Below, one piece after another: positions 7,156 through 9,223 of a DNA stretch of 9,223 bases (position 1 is the first letter of the stretch; every line of letters starts with the position of its first letter). The translations under genes were made by a program, and so were the position numbers. The notes under the pieces were generated by a model. It saw nothing but the letters and a program-made list of their open reading frames with translations, made no database searches and had not been told where the DNA came from. Origin of the DNA: Asaia bogorensis (GTDB lineage: Bacteria > Pseudomonadota > Alphaproteobacteria > Acetobacterales > Acetobacteraceae). Location: positions 1 through 9,223 of the forward strand of contig CAMCZJ010000124.1 of the NCBI GenBank assembly GCA_945886995.1, read 5' to 3'.

Positions 7156-9026
7156 GGCACGCTACCCGAAAACCGCGCGCGCAGCGCTGCATATGCGCCA
7201 CCAAGCCCGCGCGGAAAAATCAGCACCAGCGCAATAATGGAAGCCCCTAGCAGAAAGCGCCAATGATCCGTGAGCGGCATAAAGACATCCTTGATGCTGT
7301 GAAAAGCCGCCGCCCCCAGCACCGGCCCCATCACGGTTTGCATGCCACCCAGCAGAATCATCGCGAGAAAATCCACCGACAGCGGAATGCCAAGCAAAGT
7401 CGGATCAATCGAACCTTTGGAAAACGCGTATAGCCCACCCGCCAAGCCGGCCGCCGCACCGGCAATGGTGAAGCCAAGCCAGCGATGGGTCCGCACATCA
7501 ATGCCAATCGCTTCAGCGCGCTGCGCTGAATCTCGCGCGGCGCGCAGGCTCGCGCCAAAGGGTGCATAGATCACATGGCGGAGCGCCAAAATGCCCGCCA
7601 GTGCCGCGACTAGCACAATGTAATGATAGGCGCTGCGTGATGCGGCCCAGGCCGAAGGCCAAACACCGACAATGCCGTTATCGCCGCCGGTGACCTCCAC
7701 CCATTGAAAGCAGACCGCATAGGCAATTTGTGCGAAGGCAAGGGTCAGCATCGCCAGATAAATGCCCTGTAATCGCACAATGAAAAAACCGAATAGCGCC
7801 GCGAAAAACCCGCCCGCCAAAGGGGCGGCGATCAGCGCCGGTTCCATCGGCATGCCGAGCTTCGTCACCAGAAGCCCACTCGCATAGGCGCCGAGGCCGA
7901 AATAGGCGGCATGGCCGAAGCTCACGATGCCGCCATTGCCCACCAGGAAATTCAGCGAAAACGCGGCAAGGGCGAAGATCAAAACCTCAGTCGCGACCTT
8001 GATGGTATAGGTATCGCCAAAGATTGGCACGGAAGCCGCCGCCAGCACCGCCAACAGCAAAAGCAATTTCTCTGCCATCGCAAAGCCGCGCGGCTGCATG
8101 ATGCCCTCAGGCAAAGCGGTATGACCCGCAGCGCTTTCCGGCCGGCCGAGCAAGCCCCAGGGCTTCACCACCAGCACCAGCGCCATTAACAGGAACACCA
8201 GCACCAGCGTGATCTTCGGGAAGATCAGCACGCCGAAAGCCTGCAATTGCCCGATCAGCAGCGCAGCAAGAAAAGCGCCACCGATGGAGCCCATGCCGCC
8301 AATCACCGTCACCACAAAGGCTTCGGTGATGATGGAAAGATCCATCTGCGCGGAAGCGGAAACCCTTGGTATCTGCAAGGCACCACCCAGCCCCGCCAGA
8401 AAAGCGCCCAGGAATAACGTGCCGGTAAACAGCAAAGCCTGATTGACGCCAAGCGCGCCCACCATGTCGCGGTCCCGCGTGGCAGCGCGCAGCAAAATGC
8501 CAAAGCGTGTCTTATGCATCAGCAACCACAAAAGCCCCAGCACCACCGGCCCGGCGGCGATCAGAAAAAGCTCATAAGCCGGAAAACGCTGATCCAGGAT
8601 CATCACGCCATGGCGCAGCCCTGGCGCGCGCGGTCCGGCAATATCCAGCGGCCCCCAAAGATACAGCACCGCATCCTGCACCATCAGCACCACGCCGAAG
8701 GTCGCCAGCAATTGAAACAACTCCGGCACCTTATAGATGCGCCGCAGCAGTAAAACTTCCATCACAACGCCAAGCACACCCACCACACAGGCGGAAATCA
8801 GCACGCCGACAAAGAACAGCGTCGGCGATCTTTCAATCTGCAACAGCCAAGGCACAATCGTCACCGCCACATAGGCGCCGAGCATATAAAACGACCCATG
8901 CGCGAAATTCACAATCCGCGTCACGCCGAACACGAGCGTAAGGCCCGAGGCGATGATGAAAAGCGAGGATGCGCTGGCCAGGCCCGAAAGCGCCTGGACC
9001 AGCAGAAAGCTGAATTCCACGCTCAA
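7152..9026 (-). CDS. livHM: Fused LivH-LivM permease of a HAAT-family ABC importer
   Basis: This single 624-residue inner-membrane protein contains both permease halves that are usually separate. The LivH half (about 1-298) has GLTLVFGVTRIVNFAHGSFY (28-47), a coupling loop with RAATRDRDMVGALGVN (180-195) and VTVIGGMGSIGGAFLAALL (239-257). The LivM half (about 315-624) has LIFALAAFSLNFLVGNGGIV (349-368), SFGHAAYFGLGAYASGLL (369-386), a coupling loop LRAARDSAQRAEAIGIDV (494-511) and a final ILLGGMQTVMGPVLGAAAF (557-575). The hydrophobic pattern suggests about 8 segments in each half. A polar linker (about 294-316) joins them. The frame is uninterrupted, so the fusion is probably real. The start is uncertain: TTG at 9024-9026 overlaps the upstream stop as TTGA, while GTG two codons later is an alternative; neither has a strong Shine-Dalgarno sequence. 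The stop overlaps livG as ATGA. Confidence 0.93.
   Translation of the reverse strand: MSVEFSFLLVQALSGLASASSLFIIASGLTLVFGVTRIVNFAHGSFYMLGAYVAVTIVPWLLQIERSPTLFFVGVLISACVVGVLGVVMEVLLLRRIYKVPELFQLLATFGVVLMVQDAVLYLWGPLDIAGPRAPGLRHGVMILDQRFPAYELFLIAAGPVVLGLLWLLMHKTRFGILLRAATRDRDMVGALGVNQALLFTGTLFLGAFLAGLGGALQIPRVSASAQMDLSIITEAFVVTVIGGMGSIGGAFLAALLIGQLQAFGVLIFPKITLVLVFLLMALVLVVKPWGLLGRPESAAGHTALPEGIMQPRGFAMAEKLLLLLAVLAAASVPIFGDTYTIKVATEVLIFALAAFSLNFLVGNGGIVSFGHAAYFGLGAYASGLLVTKLGMPMEPALIAAPLAGGFFAALFGFFIVRLQGIYLAMLTLAFAQIAYAVCFQWVEVTGGDNGIVGVWPSAWAASRSAYHYIVLVAALAGILALRHVIYAPFGASLRAARDSAQRAEAIGIDVRTHRWLGFTIAGAAAGLAGGLYAFSKGSIDPTLLGIPLSVDFLAMILLGGMQTVMGPVLGAAAFHSIKDVFMPLTDHWRFLLGASIIALVLIFPRGLGGAYAALRARFSGSVP
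8097..8108 (-). promoter_or_regulatory. Possible internal Shine-Dalgarno and ATG at the LivH/LivM boundary
   Basis: On the - strand GAGGG (8104-8108) lies 4 bases before an in-frame ATG (8097-8099, Met310). This falls in the linker just before the LivM half (MQPRGFAMAEKLLLLL). It could allow separate translation of a LivM-only protein of about 315 residues, or be a relic of a former livM start. No other evidence supports its use. Confidence 0.25.
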
Positions 9027-9223
9027 GCCCGGCGCGCGGCCCGCACTTCTTCTTCCGGGAACATGTAATCGGCCCCATCGGCATAGCGCGCATTGCGCAT
9101 GGTGCCCTGGCCATTGCGCTGCGTGGTTTCACCCACCCAGGTGCCCATGCTGCCCTGTTGGTCAATGCCGCGCATCGTCACATTGCCAACCACGGTTTCG
9201 GTGCGCAGATCGCGCAGCGTATC
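9023..9223 (-). CDS. Periplasmic amino-acid-type ABC substrate-binding protein, C-terminal fragment (cut by window edge)
   Basis: Only the last 66 codons and the TGA stop are present; the gene begins beyond the right edge. The reading frame is open to position 9223 and includes VTMRGIDQQGSMGTWVGET (residues 15-33 of the fragment), then RNARYADGADYMFPEEEV before a basic end. The pattern, a strand with MR plus an aspartate-glutamine turn and a late Y/F-P stretch, resembles the C-terminus of LivK-type type I periplasmic binding proteins. Its position directly upstream of the permease, with a TTGA overlap, fits the binding protein that captures the substrate for the LivHM-LivG-LivF importer. The ligand-binding residues are outside the window, so leucine-type amino acids, other amino acids, amides or urea cannot be told apart. 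Confidence 0.78.
   Translation of the reverse strand, partial: DTLRDLRTETVVGNVTMRGIDQQGSMGTWVGETTQRNGQGTMRNARYADGADYMFPEEEVRAARRA

Noticed and set aside
6379..7266. Open frame of 295 codons antisense to livG
   Set aside because: The opposite strand encodes LivG with all ABC motifs. The product of this frame is low-complexity and matches no family I know.
8833..9165. Open frame of 110 codons on the - strand across the binding-protein/permease junction
   Set aside because: It is out of frame with both the binding-protein C-terminus and LivH, which together explain the sequence.
1..9223. Hidden defence system, mobile element, CRISPR array or RNA gene
   Set aside because: Nearly every base lies in recognisable housekeeping or transport genes with uniform composition. 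I found no direct-repeat array, transposase, integrase or tRNA-like fold.

Overview
The window looks like a stretch of an ordinary chromosome from a GC-rich alphaproteobacterium. The protein styles and the fused branched-chain amino-acid-type permease suggest Rhodospirillales, perhaps Acetobacteraceae; this placement is inferred from sequence style and was not tested by a search. Coding density is very high. The longest gap between genes is 59 bases, and no rRNA, tRNA, CRISPR array, insertion sequence or phage gene is visible.

Left half, + strand: purH (7-1584, last two steps of IMP synthesis), rmuC (1594-3024, membrane-anchored nuclease-fold protein) and a concentrative nucleoside transporter (CNT) family gene (3021-4268) lie head to tail. 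The gaps are 9 bases and then a 4-base ATGA overlap, so they are probably one transcript. After 59 bases with a clear Shine-Dalgarno sequence comes a class III PLP aminotransferase (4328-5665). Putting purine synthesis beside nucleoside uptake makes sense as nucleotide supply; the aminotransferase substrate is unknown.

Right half, - strand: a four-gene HAAT-family ABC importer operon reads from the right edge leftwards. It holds the C-terminal end of a periplasmic substrate-binding protein (9023-9223, cut by the window), a LivH-LivM fused permease (7152-9026), LivG (6373-7155) and LivF (5670-6380). Every junction is an overlap of 4 or 8 bases, which points to translational coupling. The importer operon and the aminotransferase converge with only 4 bases between their stop codons, and a perfect 10-bp hairpin lies just inside the end of livF.

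I see no undescribed defence or mobile system. The most notable signal is in the ABC ATPase pair. LivF carries Asp instead of the near-invariant Gly in its Walker A motif. Together with the Gln in its H-loop and the unusual LivG signature, this places all non-canonical elements in the same composite ATP site and leaves the other site intact. Also worth a look are the changed nucleobase-binding motif of the CNT protein, a His-to-Val change in the PurH cyclohydrolase motif, and an internal Shine-Dalgarno/ATG at the LivH-LivM boundary.
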